A stretch of DNA of 64,000 bases from Lentzea atacamensis. GTDB lineage: Bacteria > Actinomycetota > Actinomycetes > Mycobacteriales > Pseudonocardiaceae. The translations under genes and the position numbers were made by a program. This document shows positions 9,155-17,385 of the stretch, piece by piece; within the stretch, counting starts at the first letter, position 1, and each line of letters opens with the position of its first letter. The notes beneath the pieces were generated by a model that saw nothing but the letters and a program-made list of their open reading frames with translations, searched no databases and was not told the DNA's origin. The stretch covers positions 763,635 through 827,634 of the forward strand of contig NZ_QLTT01000001.1 in assembly GCF_003269295.1 (NCBI RefSeq). The letters are read 5' to 3'.

Positions 9155-9187
9155 CATTGGTGGCACGTTGGCCGGGCGTTGGCGGGT
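9155..9187. promoter_or_regulatory. Three tandem 11-bp direct repeats (SARP-type operator)
   Basis: CATTGGTGGCA, CGTTGGCCGGG and CGTTGGCGGGT run head to tail with a common (C)nTTGG core at exact 11-base spacing. Direct repeats phased by 11 bp are the established binding pattern of SARP proteins. The site lies 24 bases before the SARP start and 17 bases before the ESX-like gene. Confidence 0.55.
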
Positions 9188-9204
9188 GCGCCAATGCTCG
9201 GGCC

Positions 9205-9594
9205 ATGTACCTCGTGGACTCGCAGTCGCCGCCGCCTGCCGATGGAAAGGCCGTCGCTCTTAATAACAGCGTCACCTCCGGGCGGGTTACGCTCGATCCG
9301 GCGACCGGTGAGGACCTGCGCAAAACCCTCCGCGAGCAGATCGACCAGGTCGACTCCTGGCTCGAGCGCGCAGGCAGGCTCGCACGGCCCGCACCGTTGG
9401 GTGCCAATCCTGTCGGCCAGGCGATGACGTACAAGTTCGAACACCGCGCTGACGGCGAAGTTCACTCGTTCGTGAGCGTGATGACGGCCTATCGCACAGT
9501 TCTGGAACAGACGCACGAAGCGGTCAGCACGGCGATCCGCAACTACCACCAGGTCGACGCCGACGCTTCCGCCGACATCACCAAGCACTGCTGA
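9205..9594 (+). CDS. Small ESX-associated protein, EspC/WXG100-like helical hairpin
   Basis: A 129-residue protein without signal peptide, starting at ATG 9205. A GTG at 9157 would run through the tandem repeats and adds nothing recognisable. Two predicted amphipathic helical stretches (about 30-55 and 75-115) resemble the helical-hairpin size of ESX substrates, but there is no clear WXG turn. It is the first gene of a three-gene operon with the low-complexity protein and EspG, so a type VII secretion substrate or partner role is inferred from context. No specific function is recognised. Confidence 0.6.
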   Translation: MYLVDSQSPPPADGKAVALNNSVTSGRVTLDPATGEDLRKTLREQIDQVDSWLERAGRLARPAPLGANPVGQAMTYKFEHRADGEVHSFVSVMTAYRTVLEQTHEAVSTAIRNYHQVDADASADITKHC

Positions 9595-9604
9595 GAGGCT
9601 TGTC

Positions 9605-11137
9605 ATGGGCCCGGAGAACGACCTGGTGCTGCGCGACTCCCAGAACTGGGCGTCGCGTTCCCACCGCGAGCTGTACGACTCGGTCCACCACAACAACGAC
9701 CCCGGCCAGGCGGGCGAGCTCGGCTCCGAGTGGGCCCAGTTCGGCGCGGAACTCACCGAGTCGGCGCAGCTCATCGCGAAGCGCGTCGCCGCGAGCGAGT
9801 CGGGGTGGACCGGTGAGGCGGCCGAGGGCGCGCGAGCTGCCATCCGCGGGCTGGCCGAGTGGATCACGCTCACCGCGCGGACCGCCGTCGAGGTCGGCAA
9901 CCGGGTCGCCACCCAGGGCCGGATCATGGAGACCGCCAGGGCGAACATGCCGGAGCCGCCCGCGTTCAACCTGGACAGCGCGGTGCGCGGCCAGGCCGAC
10001 CCCGGGCTAGCCGGGTTCACCGCGTCGGCGGCCGATCTCCAGGCCGAGAGCGAGAAGGCACGCGCGGCGCACGAGCAGGCCGTGGCCGTGATGGAGACGA
10101 TGGAGAAGCAGTCGCACGAGATCGACGCGACCACGCCCGTCTTCACCGCTCCGTACAACCCGGTGACGGGCAAATCCGAGGAACCCCCGCAGCCGATGAT
10201 GCTGCGGTCGTCCGGCGCGCCTTCGCTCAGCGGCGCCTCCGCACCGCCACCGGTCGGCCTGCAGTCCGTTCCGGGCACCAGTTCCCCGGTGCCGTCGCCC
10301 GGCGGTGCGCCGGTCGCTCCCGCGGCGTACTCCGGTCCTCCCGGGATCGACGCGCCGGTGCAGTCGCCGCAGGGGCCTTCGTACCAACCGGCCGCCTACC
10401 AGCCTCCCGCCGACGGCACGGCCGTGGCCGCCGCGTCGGGGTACCAGCCGCAGTCCGGTGGCTACGGCGCGACGGGCGTGAGCGGCTATCAGGCGCCGGC
10501 GGAGCACCGGCCGCAGCAGTACGGGGCGCCGGTTCCGTACTCGGCTCAGCAGAACGCGCCGCGCACCGGCGACCCTCGGCACGTCTCGCGCACGACGGGC
10601 AGTACCGATCCTCGCAACCCGTCGCGCACTGCTGATCCCCGGAACCTTCCGCGCACGGCGGGAACCGCCACGACCGGTGGGCCGAACCCCGCCGACCCGC
10701 GATCGGCGGTGCGCCCGCCCGCGGGTCCCGACGGTGCGGGCAGGTTCGGCGGCGGCGGTACGGGTGGTGCCGGCGGGTTCGGCGGTACCGGTGCGGCACG
10801 CGGTGGCTTCCCCCCGGGCCAGTTCGCGGCGGGCGGCTCAGGCGGCCCGCAGATGCAGCCGGGTGGCGCCGCGGGCGTCACCTCGCCCAGCCGCGGTCCC
10901 GTGCCCGCCGGAGGGGTCGGGCTCGGTGCCGCGGCGGCGGCCGGCATGAGTCCGGCGGGCGGCCCCATGGGCGGTCCCGCGACCGGCAAGGGTGAAGAGG
11001 ACAAGGAGCACCGCGCGGCGTCGTACCTGATTGGCGGTGACCTGTTCGAGGTGCCGGGCGAGAACCTGCCGCCTTCGGTGATCGGTGCCGCCAAGCCGAA
11101 GAAGAAGCAACCGCCCGCCCCGGAGCCGACAACGTGA
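9605..11137 (+). CDS. PPE-like ESX substrate with a proline/glycine-rich tail
   Basis: A 510-residue protein. Residues 1-185 are alpha-helical with a GWTGEAAEGAR motif near residue 65, consistent with the W-x-G turn of ESX/PPE-like substrates. Residues about 190-470 are low complexity, rich in Pro, Gly, Gln and Ala with repeated YQP and DPR units. The last 40 residues are charged (KGEEDKEHRAASYLIGGDLF) and look conserved. ATG 9605 lies 10 bases after the preceding stop, and its TGA overlaps the GTG start of espG by four bases, indicating coupled translation. EspG proteins are known chaperones of PPE proteins, so this is the probable client of the next gene. Confidence 0.7.
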   Translation: MGPENDLVLRDSQNWASRSHRELYDSVHHNNDPGQAGELGSEWAQFGAELTESAQLIAKRVAASESGWTGEAAEGARAAIRGLAEWITLTARTAVEVGNRVATQGRIMETARANMPEPPAFNLDSAVRGQADPGLAGFTASAADLQAESEKARAAHEQAVAVMETMEKQSHEIDATTPVFTAPYNPVTGKSEEPPQPMMLRSSGAPSLSGASAPPPVGLQSVPGTSSPVPSPGGAPVAPAAYSGPPGIDAPVQSPQGPSYQPAAYQPPADGTAVAAASGYQPQSGGYGATGVSGYQAPAEHRPQQYGAPVPYSAQQNAPRTGDPRHVSRTTGSTDPRNPSRTADPRNLPRTAGTATTGGPNPADPRSAVRPPAGPDGAGRFGGGGTGGAGGFGGTGAARGGFPPGQFAAGGSGGPQMQPGGAAGVTSPSRGPVPAGGVGLGAAAAAGMSPAGGPMGGPATGKGEEDKEHRAASYLIGGDLFEVPGENLPPSVIGAAKPKKKQPPAPEPTT

Positions 11138-11904
11138 TCACGCCGGACTTCGTGCTGACCCAGGCCGAGCTGGCCGTGCTGTGGCAGCACCACGAGCTGG
11201 GCAGGCTGCCCTACCCGCTGGACGTGCCGTCGTTCGGCGCCACCGAGTCCGAACGCAGGGACATCGAGCACGACGTGCGCGACGACCTCGCGAGCAGGGG
11301 CCTCATCTACGACCACCGGCTGGTCGGCCTGCTGCACCTGCTGGCGGAGCACGACGTCGCGGTGGACGCCGTCGGCTACTTCGACCGCACGGTGCGGGCA
11401 CTGGCCGTGTCGAACGGCGAAGACGCGGCGATGGTGATCATCGACGGTGACCAGGTCGGCGTGCTGGAGATCCGGCCGACCGGCCTGGCCCGATCCATCG
11501 TGGACGTGCTGCCCGACGGCGCGGCCGGTCCGGGCGCCGGGTTGTCGGTGCCGCTGGACGCGTTGCAGATGGCCGTGCGGTTGCACGAGGAGGCGCCGGA
11601 GTCCGAGGACCCGTGGGGCGGCGACGACCTCGACGAACGACAGGCGCTGGAGCAGGCGGGCCTGTCGGGCCAGGACGCCGCCGCCGTCGCGGAGCTCGCG
11701 GCCGGGCGGGTCCGAGGTGGCCAGTTCGGGGTCAGCCGCGTGAGCACGCACCTGACCGCCGACCGGTCGCACATCGTGATCAACTGGTTCGACACGGTGC
11801 AGGGCCGCTATCTCATGGTCAGCGAGAGCGGGTGGCTGAGCCTCGCCCCCACCGACAACGAACGCCTCGCCCACCGCATCGACTCCGTGCTCACCACCGT
11901 CTGA
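11134..11904 (+). CDS. espG: EspG-family ESX secretion chaperone
   Basis: A 256-residue cytoplasmic protein with the EspG family layout: N-terminal FVLTQAELAVLWQHHELGRLPYPLDV, a central beta-sheet region and the C-terminal GGQFGVSRV and VINWFDTVQGRYL strands. Family members bind PPE-type substrates and keep them soluble for type VII export. GTG 11134 overlaps the previous stop in a GTGA arrangement. The stop codon sits inside the loop of a strong hairpin. No EccB/C/D/E core or mycosin gene is in the window, so the clients must use a secretion apparatus encoded elsewhere. Confidence 0.85.
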   Translation: MITPDFVLTQAELAVLWQHHELGRLPYPLDVPSFGATESERRDIEHDVRDDLASRGLIYDHRLVGLLHLLAEHDVAVDAVGYFDRTVRALAVSNGEDAAMVIIDGDQVGVLEIRPTGLARSIVDVLPDGAAGPGAGLSVPLDALQMAVRLHEEAPESEDPWGGDDLDERQALEQAGLSGQDAAAVAELAAGRVRGGQFGVSRVSTHLTADRSHIVINWFDTVQGRYLMVSESGWLSLAPTDNERLAHRIDSVLTTV

Positions 11905-11919
11905 GACGGTGGTGAGCAC
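11887..11919. terminator. Strong hairpin, likely bidirectional terminator, with the espG stop in its loop
   Basis: Fifteen-base perfect arms 11887-11901 and 11905-11919 enclose only TGA, the espG stop codon. There is no T run, which is common in actinobacteria. It separates espG from the convergent gene ending at 11933. Confidence 0.75.
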
Positions 11920-11932
11920 GGCGATCTGACGA

Positions 11933-13810
11933 TCAGGAGCACTTGCGCCCTTCGTTCACGCACTTCACGATCTGCGCCATCGTCTGCTCGGAGTTGACGT
12001 TGACGTAGTCGTTGTGGTCGGAGAACGGGTTGTGGTTCTCCTCCGGGAACGCGTCGAGCTGGTACTGGCCCTTCTCCTGCACGTCCCGCGGGATGTTGTA
12101 GGAGATGCTGATCCGCAGCTGCGGGATGGCCTTGGTGCCGCTCGGGCACTTGCCGGAGTTCTTGTCCGCGAACTTGACGTGGTCGCGGTGGTTGGCGCTG
12201 TCGGTGTTCTTGCCGTCCCAGCAGCTGGCGAAGTCGTGCACGCGCATGACCTTGCTGCCGTTCGGGCAGATCACGTACTTGTCCGACAGCCGGTCCTCGA
12301 ACCCGCTGCAGGTCCAGGTGGCACGGGCGTTGGCGGGGCCGCGGCTGGTCGGCTTCGCGTCACCGACGATCATCTTCAGGAACTTCGGCATGGCGGTGAC
12401 CTTGCTGGCCGCGTTGCCCCGGTACTCGATCTTCACCTGGGCCGGCCGTTCGATCTTGCCGTTGTTGCCGACGAGCTCCAGGTTCGGGCCAGAGGGAACC
12501 GCTAGGGCCGCGTCGCCGCCGCCGTTGTTGTTACCCCCGTTGTTGCCGTTGTTGCCACCGTTGTTGTTGCCGCCGTTGTTGTTACCACCGTTGTTGTTGC
12601 CGCCGTTGTCGTTGCTGAGCTTGCACGGCGCCAGGCGCTCCAAGCCCTGCGGCTTCTGGCCGTTGCGGCCGATCGCGATGGCCATCCGGTCGATCGTGGC
12701 GACCCGCTTGTCCTTCAGCGGCCCCAGAATGGCGTTGTTGATGAAGTTCGGGCCGCCCTGCCCCTTGCTGGTCACGATCCGCTGGTTGGCCTCGGCGATC
12801 TGCTTGTCCAGCAACGCGAGGTTGCGGTCCACCTCCGCGATCGCCTGGTCCGGCACGGCACCCAGCTCGCCGCGCACCGACGGGCACTTCACAGTCGGCG
12901 TCGCATCGTCGCCGTTGCCGCCCGGCTGGCCGGCGAACTTGCGCGGAGCCTGGCCGTGGTCGCCGTGCTGGCCGTGGCCCTCCGAGCCGCCCTGCTGACC
13001 GCTGAACTTGCGCGGCGCCTGGCCGTTGCCGCCGTGTCCGGCGCCGAAGAACATCTCGCAGTCGGCGAGCGAGGTCAGGTTCGGCTTGGGCGCGCTGCGG
13101 CCGATCGCGATCGCCATGCGGTCCAGCGTGGCCACGCGCTTGTCGCGCAGCGGGCCGAGGATCGCGTTGTTGACGAAGTTCGGGTCACCGGGGTTCTCGT
13201 TGCGCGCCACCCGGTCGTTGGCCTCCTTGAGCTGCTTGTCCAGCAGCTCGAGGTTGCGGTCCACCTCGCCGCGCGCCTGCTGTGGCACGGCGGGCAGCCG
13301 GTCCTTGACCGACGGACAGGCGATGTGGGGTGCGCCCGCCTCCTTGACCTTGTCCGGCCCGGACCCCGACGAGTTCACGTTCGCCTTGGGGTTGATCCGC
13401 ACGACCGGCCAGAAGTACGACGACTTGTCACCGTTCTTGCAGGTCGTCTCGGAGTCCGCGAGGCTCTCGTCGCTCGAGTCGGCGCTGATCGACAGGTTGC
13501 CGACGAAGTCGTGGACGTGCTGGGCACCGTGGGGCAGCCCTGGCTGGGCGACCGGGTTGTCGGCACTGAACTTGCCGCTCTCGTTCGTGCCGCAGTCGAC
13601 GGTGAACACGCCACTGGCACCGTTTTGCTGCACCTTCGGCGTGACGACGTTCTTGGCGACCTGCTCAATGCGCACGAACGCGCCGACTGGCGCCGGCTCG
13701 CCGTCCTTGGCGGCCAGCGCCACGGTAGCGGTGCCCGCGGCCACGACGGCGACCGCCGACAACGAGGCGATCAGGCGGAACTTCCGTCTATCGGCTTCGC
13801 GGTGTGTCAT
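11933..13810 (-). CDS. Secreted protein with a split DUF1996 domain and a duplicated internal module
   Basis: A 625-residue exported protein of unknown function. After a leader (hydrophobic SLSAVAVVAAGTATVALA) residues 45-145 hold the first part of a DUF1996 domain (GAQHVHDFVGNLS, CKNGDKSSYFWPV). Two related modules of about 95 residues follow, starting CPSV at Cys165 and Cys309; both contain EVDRN, NNAILGPL, DKRVAT and DRMAIAIGR. A Gly/Asn-rich linker (about 405-435) leads to the second DUF1996 part (TCSGFED, VHDFASCWDG, DAFPEENHNPFSDHNDYVN). In relatives I know, the two DUF1996 parts are contiguous. DUF1996 proteins are secreted and sometimes cell-wall associated. ATG 13810 follows GAGGACGA. 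Confidence 0.8.
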   Translation of the reverse strand: MTHREADRRKFRLIASLSAVAVVAAGTATVALAAKDGEPAPVGAFVRIEQVAKNVVTPKVQQNGASGVFTVDCGTNESGKFSADNPVAQPGLPHGAQHVHDFVGNLSISADSSDESLADSETTCKNGDKSSYFWPVVRINPKANVNSSGSGPDKVKEAGAPHIACPSVKDRLPAVPQQARGEVDRNLELLDKQLKEANDRVARNENPGDPNFVNNAILGPLRDKRVATLDRMAIAIGRSAPKPNLTSLADCEMFFGAGHGGNGQAPRKFSGQQGGSEGHGQHGDHGQAPRKFAGQPGGNGDDATPTVKCPSVRGELGAVPDQAIAEVDRNLALLDKQIAEANQRIVTSKGQGGPNFINNAILGPLKDKRVATIDRMAIAIGRNGQKPQGLERLAPCKLSNDNGGNNNGGNNNGGNNNGGNNGNNGGNNNGGGDAALAVPSGPNLELVGNNGKIERPAQVKIEYRGNAASKVTAMPKFLKMIVGDAKPTSRGPANARATWTCSGFEDRLSDKYVICPNGSKVMRVHDFASCWDGKNTDSANHRDHVKFADKNSGKCPSGTKAIPQLRISISYNIPRDVQEKGQYQLDAFPEENHNPFSDHNDYVNVNSEQTMAQIVKCVNEGRKCS

Positions 13811-13860
13811 TCGTCCTCCTCGCTCATGCCGTGCATGATCGGGAGTACGTGCCAGGAGCC

Positions 13861-13935
13861 CTTCCGGATCAATCGGAAGTGCTGCGTCACAAGTCGATTG
13901 AGAACTCAGGCCTCGTTCGGGTAGAAAGCGCTTTC
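13861..13935 (-). promoter_or_regulatory. Upstream region of the DUF1996 gene with two inverted repeats
   Basis: CTTCCG and CGGAAG arms (13861-13879) and the perfect palindrome GAAAGCGCTTTC (13924-13935) lie in the 128-base gap between the DUF1996 start and the GH42 stop. The latter has the central-CG shape of LacI-type operators but matches neither motif A nor motif B. Confidence 0.35.
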
Positions 13936-13938
13936 CGG

Positions 13939-15942
13939 CTACCGCGGTGTGAACGTCACTCTGACAGCACCAGGTGGTAACTTAAGGTGACCGTCCACGC
14001 CCTCACCGGTGAGCAGTTCGGTCCCCGTGGCCGGGATCAGTTCCGTCTCGTCCGTGTGGTTGATCGCGAACAGGTACCGCCCCTGCTCCCCCTCCCGTTC
14101 GACCACCTCGACGTCGCGGGGCAGGTCGCGCGAGGAGATCCCGGCCTCCGCGCTCGCGGCGACCAGCACGGCGTCGAGCCCGTCCTCCCCCAGACACGTC
14201 GACACGTACCAGGCGCTGCCCTTCCCGAACGGATGCCGGGTGACGGCGGGCAGGCCGGCGGCAGGGCCGTCCACGTAGGACCACACCGGCAGGGCGCCGC
14301 GCAACGTCACGACCTCGGACCACACGTCACCCGTCATCCCGCTGTCGAGGCGCACCCGCTCACCGGCGCGCAGCGGCGTGAACTCCTCCACCGTCAGGCC
14401 GAGCACGTCCCGCAACGCGCCGGGGTGCGGACCGTCGTGGATGGTGTCGTGCTCGTCCACGATCCCGGAGAAGCACGACACGACCAGGACGCCGCCGTTC
14501 TCGGCGTACCGGCGCAGGTTGGCCGACGCGGCCTCCGTCATCGCGTACAGCGCTGGCACCACGACCAGCGGATAGCCGCTCAGGTCGGCTTCCGGGTGCG
14601 CGAAGTCGGCGGTGAGGTGCAGGTCGTACGTGGCGGCGTACCAGGCTTCCGCCCGCTCGCGGGCGTCGAGGTCGGCGCTGGGCCGCCACTCCTGCCGCTG
14701 CGCCCACCACGACTGCCAGTCCCACAGCAGCGCGATGTCCGCGACCACGCGGCTGCCGCGCAGTGCGGCGAGCGCGCCCAGGTCCTCGCCGAGGCGCACG
14801 ACCTCCCGCCAGATCCGGCTCTCCGTGCCGGCGTGCGGCAGCATCGCCGAGTGGAACTTCTCGGCGCCGAACCGGGAAGCCCGCCACTGGAAGAACATCG
14901 CGCCGTCAGAGCCGCGGGCGACGTGCGCGAGACTGTTGCGCGCCATCTCCCCGCGACTCTTGGCGATGTTGCGGCGTTGCCAGTTCACCGCGCTGGTGGA
15001 GTGCTCCAGCAGCAGCCACGGCCGGCCGCCGGCCAGCGAACGCGTCAGGTCGGCGGTCATCGCGAGGTTCACGTGCGCGCGCTCGTTCTCGGCGATCAGG
15101 TAGTGGTCGTTGGTGACGACGTCCACCTCGCGCGCCCAGGACCAGTAGTCGATCGACTGGCACTGGGACAGCGCGGCGTGGAAGTTCGTGGTGATGGGGA
15201 CGCCGGGTGACGCCTCGCGCAGGACGTCCCTCTCCCGCTTGAAGTTCGCGAGCATCGCGTCGTTGGTGAACCGCTCCCAGTCGAGCTGCTGGGCGGGGTT
15301 GCCGGCGGTCGGGGTGAGGCGTGGCGGCTGCACCTGTTCCCAGCGGTTGTAGGTCTGGCCCCAGAACGTGGTGCCCCACGCCTCGTTGAGCTCCTTGACC
15401 GTCGTGTAGCGGTCGGTGAGCCAGCGGCGGAACGCGGCCGCCGCGAGGTCGCAGTAGCAGGCGCTCACCGGTGCGCCGTACTCGTTGTGAACGTGCCACA
15501 TCGCGAGGGCGGGGTGCTCGCCGTAGCGACGCCCGAGCTGCCGGGTGATCGACACCGTGGCCTGCTGGTAGGCGGGCGCGTGGTGGCAGATCGTGCCCCG
15601 GCCGCCGAACGCGTACCGCACGCCCTCGCGGGACACCGGCAGCGCCATCGGGAACTTCTCGTAGAACCAGGCGGGCGGCACGACCGTCGGCGTGCCGAGG
15701 TCGACGCGGATCCCGTTGTCGTGCAACAGGTCCATCAGCCCGTCCAGCCAGCCGAAGTGGTACTGGCCCGGCTCGGGTTCCAGCTGGGCCCAGGTGAAGA
15801 TGCCGATGCTGACCATCGTCACCCCGGCCTCGCGCATGAGGCGGACGTCCTCCTGCCACACCGGTTCCGGCCACTGCTCGGGGCTGTAGTCACCGCCGTA
15901 CGCCATGGCCTCCAACCCGATCGGCCAGTGCCGCCGCTCCAT
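13939..15942 (-). CDS. GH42 beta-galactosidase
   Basis: A 667-residue intracellular-type enzyme (no signal) that hydrolyses beta-galactosides such as imported galacto-oligosaccharides. The TIM barrel opens with YGGDYSPEQWP; HVHNEYG gives acid/base Glu154 and LLEHS gives nucleophile Glu313. The CCD-type zinc cluster is represented by the CYCDL region. Trimerisation-like and C-terminal beta domains follow. ATG 15942 is preferred because AGGGG lies just upstream and the family consensus begins here; an ATG at 16002 would place the operator inside the coding region. It is divergent from the ABC importer across two motif A sites and is probably co-repressed with it. Confidence 0.9.
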   Translation of the reverse strand: MERRHWPIGLEAMAYGGDYSPEQWPEPVWQEDVRLMREAGVTMVSIGIFTWAQLEPEPGQYHFGWLDGLMDLLHDNGIRVDLGTPTVVPPAWFYEKFPMALPVSREGVRYAFGGRGTICHHAPAYQQATVSITRQLGRRYGEHPALAMWHVHNEYGAPVSACYCDLAAAAFRRWLTDRYTTVKELNEAWGTTFWGQTYNRWEQVQPPRLTPTAGNPAQQLDWERFTNDAMLANFKRERDVLREASPGVPITTNFHAALSQCQSIDYWSWAREVDVVTNDHYLIAENERAHVNLAMTADLTRSLAGGRPWLLLEHSTSAVNWQRRNIAKSRGEMARNSLAHVARGSDGAMFFQWRASRFGAEKFHSAMLPHAGTESRIWREVVRLGEDLGALAALRGSRVVADIALLWDWQSWWAQRQEWRPSADLDARERAEAWYAATYDLHLTADFAHPEADLSGYPLVVVPALYAMTEAASANLRRYAENGGVLVVSCFSGIVDEHDTIHDGPHPGALRDVLGLTVEEFTPLRAGERVRLDSGMTGDVWSEVVTLRGALPVWSYVDGPAAGLPAVTRHPFGKGSAWYVSTCLGEDGLDAVLVAASAEAGISSRDLPRDVEVVEREGEQGRYLFAINHTDETELIPATGTELLTGEGVDGHLKLPPGAVRVTFTPR

Positions 15943-15956
15943 TCGCACCCCTGTCT

Positions 15957-15972
15957 CTGTGATCGTGCACAG
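15957..15972. promoter_or_regulatory. Motif A operator 1 (CTGTGATCGTGCACAG)
   Basis: A 16-base near-palindrome 15 bases before the GH42 start. It is one of six copies in the window (consensus CTGTGnACGTnCACAG), with one core difference. Confidence 0.65.
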
Positions 15973-16018
15973 CGAAGGAACCCGCCCAAGAACGTGCTCC
16001 AACCGTACATTTCGCCTA

Positions 16019-16048
16019 TTGCCCGTGTCGAGGACGCGTCTCTACTGT
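16019..16048 (+). promoter_or_regulatory. Candidate promoter of the ABC importer operon
   Basis: TTGCCC at 16019-16024 and TACTGT at 16043-16048 are separated by 18 bases. The -10 overlaps motif A operator 2, as expected for repression. Confidence 0.4.
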
Positions 16049-16060
16049 GAACGTGCACAG
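16045..16060. promoter_or_regulatory. Motif A operator 2 (CTGTGAACGTGCACAG)
   Basis: This copy lies at the -10 region of the importer promoter and extends symmetrically by one base on each side. It is 88 bases from operator 1, close to eight helical turns. Confidence 0.7.
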
Positions 16061-16094
16061 TCCACCAGCCTCCCACCCGACATCGGAGGAACGG

Positions 16095-17384
16095 ATGCAG
16101 CGCCGCACCGCCCTCGCAGTCATCGCACTCGCCGGCTCCCTCGCCCTCACCGGATGTGACGGCGGAGCCCCTGCCGCGACCGGCCCGGTCGAACTGACCA
16201 TGTGGTCCTGGGCAAGCCTGCAGAAGGTCGCGGAAATGTGGAACGCCGACCATCCCGACATCAAGGTCACCGTGCAGGAGCAGGGAGGTGGCGACGAACT
16301 CGTCACCAAGGTCATCACCGCCGCGAAGGCGGGCGACGGACCGGATCTGGTGCAGGCGGAGTACCAGATGATCCCGACTCTGGTGTCCAACGACGTGCTC
16401 ACCGACGTCGCGGAGTTCGCCGGTGGCGCCGAGGACTCGTTCTCGGAAAGCGTCTGGAAGCAGGTGACCCTGGGCTCCCCCGCGGTCTACGCGATTCCGC
16501 AGGACACCGCTCCCCTCGCACTCTTCTACCGCGAGGACCTCTTCACGCAGTTCGGCCTCGCGGTGCCGAAGACGTGGACCGAGTTCGCCGAGACGGCTCG
16601 TCAGCTCAAGCAGAAGGACCCTAACCGCGCACTGACCACCTTCTCCAGCAATGACGCGGGACTTTTCGCCGGACTCTCCCAGCAGGCGGGAGCGACCTGG
16701 TGGCAAACGTCCGGCGACACCTGGAAAGTCGGCGTCGACGACGAGTCCTCGCGCAAGGTCGCCGACTTCTGGGGCGGCCTGGTGAAGGACGGAGTCATTG
16801 ATAACCAACCGATGTACACGCCCGCGTGGAACAAGGCGCTGAACGACGGCACGCAGATCGCCTGGGTGAGCGCGGTCTGGGCGCCGGGCACGCTGACCAC
16901 CAGCGCACCGGACACCAAGGGGAAGTGGAAGATGGCGCCACTGCCGCAGTGGACCGCAGGTGCGGCCAAGACCGGCAGCTGGGGCGGGTCGGCCACCGGA
17001 ATCACCGGCAAGGCGGCCAAGGACGGCAAGGCGCAGGCCGCCGCGAAGTTCGCCACCTGGCTCAACACCGACCCCAAGGCCATTGCCGCGCTGGTGAAGG
17101 AAGCGGGTGTCTACCCGGCCGCCACCGCCGCGCAGAGCAGCGGCGCGCTCACCACCCCGGAGTTCTTCCCGAACCAGCCCGACTTCTACGCGCTCGCGGC
17201 CGACATCGCGAAGGGCACCGCGGCGGCCGGATGGGGACCGAACGTGAACGTCGCCTACAACACCTTCAAGGACGCGTTCGGCAAGGCGGCCACCGAGAAG
17301 TCGTCGTTCCCCGCCGCGCTCAGGACGGTGCACGAGACGACTGTCGCGGACATGAAGAAAAACGGCTTCAAGATCGAGGGCTGA
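16095..17384 (+). CDS. Sugar ABC transporter, substrate-binding lipoprotein
   Basis: A 429-residue lipoprotein. The leader ends in LALTGC, with Cys21 as the lipidation site. The mature protein has the family-1 binding-protein pattern (ELTMWSW near the start, NADHPDIKVTVQ, PDLVQAEYQMIP). Start ATG 16095 is set by GGAGGA five bases upstream; an in-frame GTG at 16047 lies inside the operator. It heads the operon with two permeases and lacI. Divergence from GH42 and proximity to GH53 suggest galacto-oligosaccharides as substrate, which is an inference. Confidence 0.88.
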   Translation: MQRRTALAVIALAGSLALTGCDGGAPAATGPVELTMWSWASLQKVAEMWNADHPDIKVTVQEQGGGDELVTKVITAAKAGDGPDLVQAEYQMIPTLVSNDVLTDVAEFAGGAEDSFSESVWKQVTLGSPAVYAIPQDTAPLALFYREDLFTQFGLAVPKTWTEFAETARQLKQKDPNRALTTFSSNDAGLFAGLSQQAGATWWQTSGDTWKVGVDDESSRKVADFWGGLVKDGVIDNQPMYTPAWNKALNDGTQIAWVSAVWAPGTLTTSAPDTKGKWKMAPLPQWTAGAAKTGSWGGSATGITGKAAKDGKAQAAAKFATWLNTDPKAIAALVKEAGVYPAATAAQSSGALTTPEFFPNQPDFYALAADIAKGTAAAGWGPNVNVAYNTFKDAFGKAATEKSSFPAALRTVHETTVADMKKNGFKIEG

Positions 17385-17385
17385 G

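Noticed and set aside
9157..9204. Upstream GTG start for the small ESX-like gene
   Set aside because: It would translate the tandem 11-bp repeats and adds no conserved residues.
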